From Acidobacteriota bacterium (GTDB lineage: Bacteria; Acidobacteriota; HRBIN11): 6,522 nucleotides of DNA. Below, piece after piece: positions 1-5,513 of this stretch. The DNA lies in the NCBI GenBank assembly GCA_030550225.1, contig JAUQPV010000145.1:1-6522 (forward strand), in the 5' to 3' direction. The translations under genes and the position numbers were made by a program. Position 1 is the first letter of the stretch. Every line of letters starts with the position of its first letter. Under the pieces are notes generated by a model, which was given only the letters and a program-made list of their open reading frames with translations, was not told the origin of the DNA and made no database searches.

Positions 1-1464
1 GACGTCGACGGCCGAGACTTGCAGGATGCCGTTGGCGTCGACCTCGAAGGTGACTTCGATCTGGGGAATCCCGGCGGGCGCCGGCATGATGTCCGTCAAC
101 TCGAAGCGGGCCAAGGACCGATTTTCGTAAGCCCGCTCGCTTTCACCCTGCAGGACGTGGATCTCGACGACCCGTTGGTTGTCTTGGACAGTCGTGAAGA
201 TCTGCGAGTGTCGGGCCGGGATCGGCGTGTTCCGGGGAATCAGGGGAACAAACCGGCCGCCCCGGATTTCGACGCCCAGCGACATGGGGACGACGTCCAG
301 GAGCGTGATCTCCCGGACCTCCCCGGCGAGGATGGCCGCCTGGATGGCCGCCCCGACGGCGACGACCTCGTCGGGGTTGATCTCCCGGCTCGGGGCCGTC
401 CCAAAGAATTGGGTCACGACTTCTTGGACTTTCGGCATTCGGGTCTGGCCGCCGACGAGGATGACCTTGGCGATGTCCTGCGGTTTCAGACCGGCGTCTT
501 GGAGGGCCCGCCGGCAGGGCTCCAGGGTCCGCTGGATGAGGTCCTCGACCATCGATTCGAACTTGGCCCGGGTCAGGGTCATCTGGAGGTGTTTGGGGCC
601 GGAGGCATCGACGGCGATAAAGGGCAGGTGGATCCGGGTCTCCGGTTGATAAGACAGCTCGCACTTGGCCGCCTCGGCCGCTTCCTTGACCCGTTGCATG
701 ACCATCCGGTCTTGCCGAAGGTCGATCCCCGTCTCCTGGAGAAAGCTGTCGACCATCCATTGGATAATACGCTGGTCGAAGTCCTCGCCGCCCAGGAAGG
801 AGTCCCCGGCCGTCGCCAGGACCCGGAACTGGCCCCGGTCGTTCTCCAGGATCGTGATGTCGAAGGTGCCGCCGCCGAGGTCATAGACGGCGATGAGCTC
901 CCGGCGGTCCGTCTTGTCCAAGCCATAGGCGAGCGCCGCCGCCGTCGGTTCGTTGAGGATCCGGCGGACCTCCAGGCCGGCGATGCGGCCGGCGTCCTTG
1001 GTCGCCTGCCGCTGGGCGTCGTCGAAGTAGGCCGGGACGGAGATGACGGCCTCGGTGACCGGGACGCCCAGGTAGTCCTCGGCGCACTCCTTCAGGTAGG
1101 CCAGGATGAAGGCAGAAATCTCCTCAGGGCTGTATTCCCGTTGCTGGGCCACGATACGGATATCGCCGTTTGGGGCTGGGACGATCTTGTAAGGCAGGAT
1201 AGGCAGGGCCTGCTGGATGGGCGGGGACTGATACTTGCGGCCGATGAGACGCTTGACGGCAAAGACCGTGTTGGTCGGGTTCAAGAGGGCCTGTCGCTTG
1301 GCGATCTGGCCGACCAGGCGGTCGCCCCGCTCCGTGAAGGCCACGATAGAGGGCGTCGTCCGGGCACCCTCCTTGTTCGGGATGACCTCCGCCCGGTCAT
1401 TCTGGAAGACGGCGACGCAACTGTTGGTCGTCCCCAGGTCGATACCGATGATGGGTGCTCGCAT
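1..1464 (-). CDS. dnaK: Molecular chaperone DnaK (Hsp70), 3' end cut by window edge
   Basis: Cytoplasmic ATP-dependent Hsp70 chaperone that binds exposed hydrophobic peptides and cycles with DnaJ and GrpE. The 488 codons present hold the whole nucleotide-binding domain and the first part of the peptide-binding domain. Visible signatures are IGIDLGTTNSCVAVF at residues 6-20, the catalytic lysine K71 in AVKRLIG, NEPTAAALAYGL at 171-182, DLGGGTFD at 195-202 (T200 matches the E. coli autophosphorylation threonine), and ILVGGQTRMPKVQE near 336. The reading frame is still open at base 1, in the conserved DANGIL-VSA stretch, so about 130-150 residues (the helical lid and tail) should lie outside. 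ATG at 1464 is chosen because the N-terminus fits the family and GGAGG (1472-1476) sits 7 nt upstream. No CIRCE operator is visible upstream. Identity is certain; whether it is the only dnaK of the genome or a paralogue cannot be seen. A long plus-strand ORF opposite it is a codon-bias shadow. Confidence 0.97.
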   Translation of the reverse strand, partial: MRAPIIGIDLGTTNSCVAVFQNDRAEVIPNKEGARTTPSIVAFTERGDRLVGQIAKRQALLNPTNTVFAVKRLIGRKYQSPPIQQALPILPYKIVPAPNGDIRIVAQQREYSPEEISAFILAYLKECAEDYLGVPVTEAVISVPAYFDDAQRQATKDAGRIAGLEVRRILNEPTAAALAYGLDKTDRRELIAVYDLGGGTFDITILENDRGQFRVLATAGDSFLGGEDFDQRIIQWMVDSFLQETGIDLRQDRMVMQRVKEAAEAAKCELSYQPETRIHLPFIAVDASGPKHLQMTLTRAKFESMVEDLIQRTLEPCRRALQDAGLKPQDIAKVILVGGQTRMPKVQEVVTQFFGTAPSREINPDEVVAVGAAIQAAILAGEVREITLLDVVPMSLGVEIRGGRFVPLIPRNTPIPARHSQIFTTVQDNQRVVEIHVLQGESERAYENRSLARFELTDIMPAPAGIPQIEVTFEVDANGILQVSAVDV

Positions 1465-1623
1465 CGTCCGGCCTCCGACGGCCCGGCAGTCGGGCGATCC
1501 GGCCGTTCGGGAGTTCAGCAGTCCGGCAAATAGGGGAAGGTGGCTACCCGTTAGGATGACCCGTTTCCTTATTCCCTATCCTCCCATCTGACTGATGGCC
1601 CAGCTCCCGAACTCCCGAATAGC
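1465..1623. other. aroDE-dnaK intergenic region with inverted repeats
   Basis: This 159-bp gap lies between the aroDE stop and the dnaK start. It holds a perfect 11-bp inverted repeat, TTCGGGAGTTC at 1506-1516 and its complement at 1609-1619, separated by 92 bp. There is a small stem CCATC-N5-GATGG at 1584-1598 and a direct repeat ACCCGTT at 1546-1552 and 1559-1565. No stem is followed by a T run, so no standard terminator for aroDE is visible. I found no convincing sigma-70, sigma-32 or CIRCE signal for dnaK, so its promoter is either divergent in sequence or upstream. Confidence 0.5.
1468..1486 (-). promoter_or_regulatory. Hairpin overlapping the dnaK Shine-Dalgarno
   Basis: In the dnaK leader, CCGGGCC (1486-1480 on the minus strand) can pair with GGCCGG (1473-1468) around a 6-nt loop, with one bulge. 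The GGAGG ribosome binding site is partly in the loop and partly in the right arm, 3 nt before the ATG side. A second stem, GCCCG-N5-CGGGC, lies at 1481-1495 and competes with it. This could restrain translation at low temperature, but GC-rich leaders fold easily by chance. Confidence 0.3.
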
Positions 1624-3147
1624 CTAATCAAACATATTAAACATTTCGCTCTGTCGTTCCAAGTGGGTCTGGGCGAGGGCGGCCACGTCGTCGGGCCGGA
1701 CCGTCTGGAGCGTCCACAGCCGAAATTGCTCGGCCGCCTGCTCGGCCAGCATCGGCAGGCCCGACAGGACGGCTCGGGCCCCGACCGCTCGGGCCCGCCG
1801 AAGGAGGCGGGTCTCCGGGGGGTTATAGACCAGGTCGTAGACGACTTTCCCGGCCAGCCAAGCGTCCGGGATAGGTGGCATCTGGTCGGTATGAGGGGCC
1901 ATGCCGAGGGGCGTCGTATGGACGAGGAGGTCAAAGACCGTCGGGTCGACGGCGTCCCAGGGGACGGCTGTCCCGCCGAACCGTCGGGCCAGGGCCTCGG
2001 CCTTCTCATACGTGCGGTTCGTCACCCAGAAGGGGCACCCTGCCCGTCGGAGGGCGTAAGCCACGGCGTGGGCCGCCCCGCCGGCGCCCACGATCAGGGC
2101 CCGCCAGGGGCGGGCACCGAACCGCCGGACGAGGGGCCGCCAAAAGCCGACCCAGTCCGTATTCGAACCCACCCATGGGTCCTCTCGGTGGACGACGGTG
2201 TTGACGGCCCCAATGGCTCGCGCCGCCTCGTCGACATCGTCAAGGTACCGGAGGACATCGATTTTATGAGGGATCGTGACGCTCAGTCCCCCGACGGGCA
2301 GAAAGCGGACCAGGGGCCAAAAGACCGCTAAGTCGTCGACGGCAAAGGGAACGTAGTGTGCCGCCAGGCCCGCCTCCTGAAACAATCGGTTGTGGATATA
2401 GGGCGACACCGAGTGGGCGACCGGGTCCCCCAGGATACCGTAAATCCGATGATCCGGTGCCATCTCGGGATACCGGTAGACGTGCCACAACTCTTCGACG
2501 GCGACCTGGCCCTCTGCCGTCGTCTGGACGGTGCCCCCCGGGGACGCATACGTCCAAAGCCCCCCAAACCAGGGCATCAAGATCCGGAGCCAAGTCCCGC
2601 GAGGCCCCATGACGACCCATACGCCGTCCAGGCCCTCCGCCTGGCAGGCTTCGACGATATCAAGAAAGCGGACGATGTCGGCCCACCGGTCGAGCCGCAA
2701 GGCGATTTTGACGGCATCGTGGGGTTTTACGCGAAAGAGATCCCGCAAGCCCGGCCAGGGCGGCCAATGGCCATCGTATTGGTGGTAGGACAAGAGGACT
2801 TTGAAGTAACTCCGAAGCTCCGTGATTAAGGGGGGCCACACGTCAAACTCGATGTCGACCCACTGGCCGAGACGACGCCGCCCGAGCTGCCGCAGGACCT
2901 CGATACGTTCGCTGTCGGTCCCGGCAAACTCCCCGCCCTGTCGGATGGGCCGAAAGGTCCAGAGAACGGGCCGGTCCCGTAAAAACTCCAGGTCTTCGAC
3001 AGTCCAATCCCGGAGCCAGTCCAGGCGGACTTCCAGGAGGTCGACCCGGCCCTCGTAAGCGTGAACCAGTCGTTGGAGCTCGCGAACGGAACGGGCCGGC
3101 AGGCTTAGGCATATCCGGGGCGTCGCGAAGCGAAAATGCCACGTCAT
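1624..3147 (-). CDS. aroDE: Bifunctional 3-dehydroquinate dehydratase / shikimate dehydrogenase
   Basis: Catalyses two consecutive cytoplasmic steps of the shikimate pathway: 3-dehydroquinate to 3-dehydroshikimate by Schiff-base chemistry, then NADPH-dependent reduction to shikimate. The 507-residue product has two domains. Residues 10-225 form a type I dehydratase: EVRLDWL with E39, TFRPIRQGG, VDIE with E100, SYH with H122 and VKIA with the Schiff-base lysine K147, plus R188 and Q214 of the substrate loop. Residues 234-507 form the dehydrogenase: GDPVAHSVSP (S246, S248), SVTIPHK with catalytic K295, GAVNT, NTD-x2-G with catalytic D331, GAGGAA and NRT for NADP, and the C-terminal GLPML-x2-QAA. 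All key residues are present, so both activities are expected. ATG 3147 is preferred because it falls just before the conserved fold; GTG 3219 would add 24 Pro/Arg-rich residues unlike the family. The ribosome site before 3147 is weak. The 425-bp inverted-repeat element ends 90 bp upstream. Confidence 0.94.
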   Translation of the reverse strand: MTWHFRFATPRICLSLPARSVRELQRLVHAYEGRVDLLEVRLDWLRDWTVEDLEFLRDRPVLWTFRPIRQGGEFAGTDSERIEVLRQLGRRRLGQWVDIEFDVWPPLITELRSYFKVLLSYHQYDGHWPPWPGLRDLFRVKPHDAVKIALRLDRWADIVRFLDIVEACQAEGLDGVWVVMGPRGTWLRILMPWFGGLWTYASPGGTVQTTAEGQVAVEELWHVYRYPEMAPDHRIYGILGDPVAHSVSPYIHNRLFQEAGLAAHYVPFAVDDLAVFWPLVRFLPVGGLSVTIPHKIDVLRYLDDVDEAARAIGAVNTVVHREDPWVGSNTDWVGFWRPLVRRFGARPWRALIVGAGGAAHAVAYALRRAGCPFWVTNRTYEKAEALARRFGGTAVPWDAVDPTVFDLLVHTTPLGMAPHTDQMPPIPDAWLAGKVVYDLVYNPPETRLLRRARAVGARAVLSGLPMLAEQAAEQFRLWTLQTVRPDDVAALAQTHLERQSEMFNMFD

Positions 3148-3212
3148 TCTTCTGGGCGATTCGGCAGGTGGGCAGATAGGCCGGTCGGGTGAGGGACGGT
3201 CGGAACGCCAGG

Positions 3213-3232
3213 GGCACACCTATGGGTGCGCC
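3213..3232. repeat. Small hairpin in the aroDE leader
   Basis: GGCACACC (3213-3220) and GGGTGCGCC (3224-3232) form a short stem with one wobble pair around a minimal loop. It lies between the end of the inverted-repeat element and the aroDE ATG and overlaps the alternative GTG start at 3219. Function is unknown; it may be chance. Confidence 0.25.
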
Positions 3233-3237
3233 TTTAC

Positions 3238-3258
3238 TAGGACTTACGCAGTTGCCTG
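3238..3258 (+). repeat. Terminal inverted repeat, aroDE side
   Basis: Perfect 21-bp inverted match to 3642-3662. On the minus strand it contains the TAA stop (3246-3244) of the decayed tnpB tail, so the coding remnant runs into the element end. Confidence 0.85.
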
Positions 3259-3547
3259 CGCTTCCCCCTGTGTCCCCGAGGCGTTCGCCCCGGAGACAGG
3301 AAGGGGGCGACCGGGAGCGCCCATGACCCCCTGCCCCCACCGGGGGACTGAGGGCTCGGCCCTCCTCGGCCCGGCCCAGCCCCCCGGGAGGATTTGGGCC
3401 CGCTTGGCGATGTCCCAGGCGGTTCATCCAAAGCCCGCACGAGGGACACTCGAGTCCCACCCGCCCCCTTAGGTCCTTCTCCCCGCATGCCGGGCAGGCG
3501 CGGCTCGTGTCCCTCGCATGGACCTCCGTCCGCGAGACTCCGTACAC
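3244..3547 (-). pseudogene. Decayed C-terminal fragment of a TnpB-like (OrfB) protein
   Basis: TnpB proteins are RNA-guided nucleases of IS200/IS605 and IS607 elements, and end in a zinc ribbon followed by the third RuvC aspartate. Here one frame (codons from 3547) reads VHARDTSRACPACG and then CPSCGLWMNR: a C-x2-C-x12-C-x2-C ribbon with cysteine codons between 3496 and 3437. After MNR the similarity moves to another frame, WDIAKRAQIL, ending at TAA 3246-3244. Deleting the 4 bases CTGG (3418-3415) restores NRDIAKRAQIL, close to the usual RD-x-NAA-x-NI. Upstream of codon 1 the same frame has TGA stops, and no guide-binding or RuvC-I/II regions remain. So this is a dead fragment of roughly the last 100 residues. 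The family call rests on the ribbon plus the following motif; another zinc-ribbon transposase is possible. Confidence 0.6.
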
Positions 3548-3641
3548 CCTCGCTCAGGCTCAGGCCAGTCTGGGGGTCCCGGGGCGATGGCATTTTGCCT
3601 GATTTTCTCTACAAGTCAAGTCCGTCCTCCATGGGGATGCA

Positions 3642-3662
3642 CAGGCAACTGCGTAAGTCCTA
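3642..3662 (-). repeat. Terminal inverted repeat, DUF2905 side
   Basis: Perfect inverted copy of 3238-3258. The match stops abruptly outside both copies and is lost within one base inside, as expected of true element ends. Confidence 0.85.
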
Positions 3663-3664
3663 AC

Positions 3665-3693
3665 ATAGAACACCGGCTGTCACCCCGTGTCAA
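3665..3693 (-). promoter_or_regulatory. Candidate sigma-70 promoter upstream of the element and aroDE
   Basis: On the minus strand, TTGACA (3693-3688) is followed after 17 bp by TTCTAT (3670-3665). The -35 is perfect and the -10 is poor (3 of 6). It points toward the inverted-repeat element and aroDE. If the element were absent this signal would lie about 110 bp before the aroDE start, so it may be the original aroDE promoter. Confidence 0.3.
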
Positions 3694-3750
3694 GCATTCG
3701 AGGTCTTAGGCCACCCCCGGCCAGCCAGAGGCCTGCGCTACCCCCAATCT

Positions 3751-3996
3751 TCAGCGGCGCTTGAGCCAAAACAGGAGATTCAAGAGAAGGGTCAGGAGTA
3801 AGCTGATCAAGAGGCTCGTCGCCAGGGGAAAGTATATCTCGACAGAGTCCTTCTTCCAGTGAAAGTCACCCGGCAGACGCCCCAGGAAGCCCAGGCCCGG
3901 GAGCCGAGTCAGGGCCCAGAGGACCAAACCCAGGGCCACTAAAAGCAGACCCAACCCGATCAAAACCCGTGCGAGCCACGCCGTGGCGTCGCCCAT
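3751..3996 (-). CDS. Small two-helix membrane protein, DUF2905 type
   Basis: An 81-residue integral inner-membrane protein of unknown function. Helix 1 spans about residues 8-30 (leucine, glycine and valine rich); a short loop carries LPGLGFLGRLPGDFHW (32-47), then a charged patch KKDSVEIYFP (48-57); helix 2 spans about 57-77 and the chain ends in KRR. The order of LGRLPGDF, a short polar segment, YFPL-x-TS and a leucine-rich helix is typical of the DUF2905 family, and the length matches its usual 65-85 residues. I chose ATG 3996, which has GGAG (4007-4010) 10 nt upstream; an earlier in-frame start at 4089 would add 31 residues unlike the family, encoded across the palindrome 4062-4127. The metallo-hydrolase gene ends 127 bp upstream in the same direction, so read-through is possible if the hairpin between them does not terminate. 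Confidence 0.85.
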   Translation of the reverse strand: MGDATAWLARVLIGLGLLLVALGLVLWALTRLPGLGFLGRLPGDFHWKKDSVEIYFPLATSLLISLLLTLLLNLLFWLKRR

Positions 3997-4061
3997 CGTC
4001 TCTCGTCTCCGACCCCAGGGGACGGGCAGTACGGCCGTGAGGCTGAGTGGCTCGTCCCCCC

Positions 4062-4127
4062 GTAAAGTGAGGCAAAGAGCATAGGGCAAAGGGCAAATGC
4101 TCTATACCCTATGCCCTTTGCCTTTAC
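4062..4127. repeat. Long imperfect palindrome between the hydrolase and DUF2905 genes
   Basis: GGCAAAGAGCATAGGG (4071-4086) pairs with CCCTATGCCCTTTGCC (4107-4122) with one mismatch. The stem then continues GTAAA (4062-4066) with TTTAC (4123-4127), leaving GTGA bulged. The loop repeats the same GGGCAAA theme. The right arm overlaps the TAA stop of the hydrolase gene (4126-4124). There is no T run on either side, so it may be a bidirectional barrier, an mRNA 3' stabiliser or a dispersed repeat rather than a classical terminator. Confidence 0.6.
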
Positions 4128-5062
4128 AACTCCACGGTGAGGCCCTCGTAAGCGCCCGTCGTGTTCGGAAAGATCGACCGGGCCCGCTCGACCATGGCAT
4201 CGATTTGTTCATCACTGTATTGGGGATCGTAGTGAAAGAGATAAAGGCGTTGGACCCCCGCCGCTCGAGCGACCTCGGCGGCCATCTCACAGGTGCTGTG
4301 ACCGAAGCCCTGCACGGGATACACTGATGCTGTGTAATCTTCCGGCATGTACTGGGAGTCGTGGATTAAGACGTCGGCCCCACGGGCAAACTGGATGACC
4401 CGCCGGTCGCCCCCGACGTAACCCTCCGTGTCGGTCACGTAGACGACAGCCGCGTTGCGATATTCGATGCGGTACATGTAAACGCCCCCATCGGGGTGAC
4501 CCAGGGAGTGGCCGACCCACACCTTGAGGGGGGCATTTTGATAGAGATGCCGCTCCCGCGTGGCGTTGTACACCTCCGGATACATCGAGCCCTCTTGGAA
4601 GACGATGACCTCGCTGGGCTTTACACTCCGAAGGACGCGCACGGATTGGAGGTCCTCCAGATTCACGGGAAAGTACGGTGAGACCATCGCCCGGCGGAGG
4701 CCCTCCTCGAAGGGGAGCTCCAGGGTCTTCGGCCCGAATAGGAAACACGTCGTAGAGGGCAAAAAGATGGGCTTAAAAAAGGGTAGGCCCTGCGTATGGT
4801 CGTAATGCGTATGACTGAACAGGATGGTCAGGACGATCGACTCGGCGACGGCTGTCTCTCCCTGCGGGGCGGCCTGCGCTTGAAACAGCTCGTCGCCCAA
4901 GGAGATGATTCCCGTCCCCGCGTCTAACAGGATCCGGTGCCCGCCGGCTTGAACTTCCACACAAGACGTGTTCCCCCCGTACCGGACCGTACGTGGTCCC
5001 GGTACGGGATGACTGCCCCGAACACCCCGGAAGCGGACGACAATACCCGCCTTTCTGGCCAT
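4124..5062 (-). CDS. Metallo-beta-lactamase-fold hydrolase (RNase Z / phosphodiesterase-like)
   Basis: A 312-residue, probably cytoplasmic, binuclear metal hydrolase; no signal peptide is seen. The N-terminus RFRGVRGSHPVPGP (10-23), YGGNTSCVEV (28-37) and LLDAGTGI (45-52) define the subgroup related to RNase Z and cyclic-phosphate phosphodiesterases. Metal ligands are visible: HTHYDH at 84-89 (H84, H86, D88, H89), H189 in GHPDGG, D211 in VTDTEG, H255 in GFGHST and H277 in FHYDP. All are present, so it should be active. The substrate (phosphodiester, cyclic nucleotide or other ester) cannot be read from sequence, and such genes are often misnamed beta-lactamases. ATG 5062 has GAGGGG (5070-5075) 7 nt upstream and a fitting promoter at 5091-5120. 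The DUF2905 gene follows 127 bp downstream, past a palindrome. Confidence 0.92.
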   Translation of the reverse strand: MARKAGIVVRFRGVRGSHPVPGPRTVRYGGNTSCVEVQAGGHRILLDAGTGIISLGDELFQAQAAPQGETAVAESIVLTILFSHTHYDHTQGLPFFKPIFLPSTTCFLFGPKTLELPFEEGLRRAMVSPYFPVNLEDLQSVRVLRSVKPSEVIVFQEGSMYPEVYNATRERHLYQNAPLKVWVGHSLGHPDGGVYMYRIEYRNAAVVYVTDTEGYVGGDRRVIQFARGADVLIHDSQYMPEDYTASVYPVQGFGHSTCEMAAEVARAAGVQRLYLFHYDPQYSDEQIDAMVERARSIFPNTTGAYEGLTVEL

Positions 5063-5090
5063 ACGTGGGCCCCTCGACTTTGGGCCTGCT

Positions 5091-5120
5091 ATCTTACAGG
5101 CGCCGCCCGACGGACGTCAA
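5091..5120 (-). promoter_or_regulatory. Sigma-70-type promoter of the metallo-hydrolase gene
   Basis: On the minus strand, TTGACG (5120-5115) and TAAGAT (5096-5091) are spaced by 18 bp, with TG one step before the -10. The predicted start near 5084 gives a leader of about 22 nt that contains the GAGGGG ribosome site. The match is 5 of 6 for -35 and 4 of 6 for -10. Confidence 0.5.
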
Positions 5121-5306
5121 ATATCGCAGCCCAGGGCGAACCCCCTCATGGAATTGATAACCCACCGGGACACAGAGAGCGCTGAAGTCGGTAGCCGGGT
5201 CGTCGGGTGCGCCGGTGAACTTTGAGGTGCCGTTGGGCGAGCTTTCCGATGCTTCAGCGACGTTTGGGGACAAATCCTCAAATAGTCCCCGGATCAGGGG
5301 GTCGAT

Positions 5307-5335
5307 TTGACATAAAGTATCGATTGGGGTATATA
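5307..5335 (+). promoter_or_regulatory. Orphan sigma-70-type promoter on the plus strand
   Basis: TTGACA (5307-5312) is followed after exactly 17 bp by TATATA (5330-5335) within an AT-rich patch that stands out from its GC-rich surroundings. It points toward the 3' end of the DUF6600 gene and has no plus-strand coding gene downstream. Predicted start is near 5342, which would make a GA-rich RNA containing the 5368-5402 hairpin and then antisense to DUF6600. Confidence 0.45.
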
Positions 5336-5340
5336 TAGCG

Positions 5341-5404
5341 GGCTTCAAAAAGAAAAGGAGGAGGGGGTGGGATCGTGACCGGGAGGGGGAGTCACGATCC
5401 CATC
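5341..5404 (-). terminator. Hairpin with pyrimidine tail, likely terminator of the DUF6600 unit
   Basis: TGGGATCGTGAC (5368-5379) and its exact complement (5391-5402) form a 12-bp stem with an 11-nt loop. On the minus strand the stem is followed by about 12 C/T-rich bases and then TTTTCTTTTT (5357-5348). The stem is strong, but the T tract starts later than in a textbook intrinsic terminator. It lies about 110 bp after the DUF6600 stop. It could instead be the core of a small RNA. Confidence 0.45.
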
Positions 5405-5474
5405 GGGGCCCCAGGTGGCGCTTAATCACGGGGCTTGGCTGGGGTTTGGGGCAATAAGAGCGTTGGTCTTCTTA

Positions 5475-5503
5475 TATATAGGTCTTTCCCCCCAGGTCGG
5501 CAA
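5475..5503 (-). promoter_or_regulatory. Weak minus-strand promoter candidate upstream of the hairpin
   Basis: TTGCCG (5503-5498) and TATATA (5480-5475) are separated by 17 bp on the minus strand. With the terminator-like hairpin at 5368-5402 it would delimit an RNA of roughly 110-130 nt beginning near 5468. The -35 is only 4 of 6, so this is tentative. Confidence 0.22.
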
Positions 5504-5513
5504 GGGGGTCTGA

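Larger units (their letters stand above)
3238..3662. mobile_element. 425-bp non-autonomous element with 21-bp terminal inverted repeats
   Basis: The two ends are perfect 21-bp inverted repeats whose outer end reads TAGGACTTACGC. Between them lies a decayed tail of a TnpB-like gene on the minus strand and no intact transposase, so the unit resembles a MITE or an internally deleted insertion sequence. The outermost TA of each repeat may be a duplicated TA target, leaving 19-bp repeats that start GGACTTACGC; alternatively the AC found just outside both ends is a 2-bp duplication. IS200/IS605 elements, the usual carriers of tnpB, lack such terminal repeats, so the repeat type and cargo do not match a standard element. 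It sits between a candidate promoter and aroDE. Boundaries are well supported by the repeats; family is unknown. Confidence 0.75.
5063..5513. other. 451-bp gene-free region between hydrolase and DUF6600 genes
   Basis: No ORF here resembles a known family. The longest candidate, 111 codons on the minus strand from a GTG at 5429, has no ribosome site and runs into the hydrolase promoter. The right half (5303-5510) is rich in signals, annotated separately: a plus-strand promoter at 5307-5335, a perfect-stem hairpin at 5368-5402 and a weaker minus-strand promoter at 5475-5503. A second small stem, GCCCC-AG-GTG with CAC-GGGGC, lies at 5408-5434. The left half (5121-5300) shows nothing I can assign. 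Confidence 0.5.

Noticed and set aside
19..1533. 504-codon plus-strand ORF opposite dnaK
   Set aside because: It mirrors the dnaK codons exactly; its low-complexity Asp/Gly/Leu/Arg composition is what GC-rich antisense frames give, and it has no ribosome site or family motif. Long antisense ORFs over hsp70 genes are a known artefact.
1663..2331. 222-codon plus-strand ORF inside aroDE
   Set aside because: Antisense to a gene whose catalytic motifs are all in the minus frame; no recognisable domain.
3148..3219. 24-residue N-terminal extension of AroDE from GTG 3219
   Set aside because: Pro/Arg-rich, outside the enzyme fold and not preceded by a better ribosome site; the ATG at 3147 matches the expected start of the fold.
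2843..3547. A 234-codon minus-strand protein starting in the element and running into aroDE
   Set aside because: Only the first 43 codons look like protein (zinc ribbon). The rest is out of frame with both the tnpB remnant and aroDE.
3997..4089. 31-residue N-terminal extension of the DUF2905 protein
   Set aside because: It is encoded through the palindrome and is unlike the family, whereas ATG 3996 gives the usual length and has a GGAG upstream.
5094..5429. 111-codon minus-strand ORF in the gap before the hydrolase gene
   Set aside because: GTG start without a ribosome site, crosses the strong hairpin and ends on the hydrolase promoter; no family resemblance.
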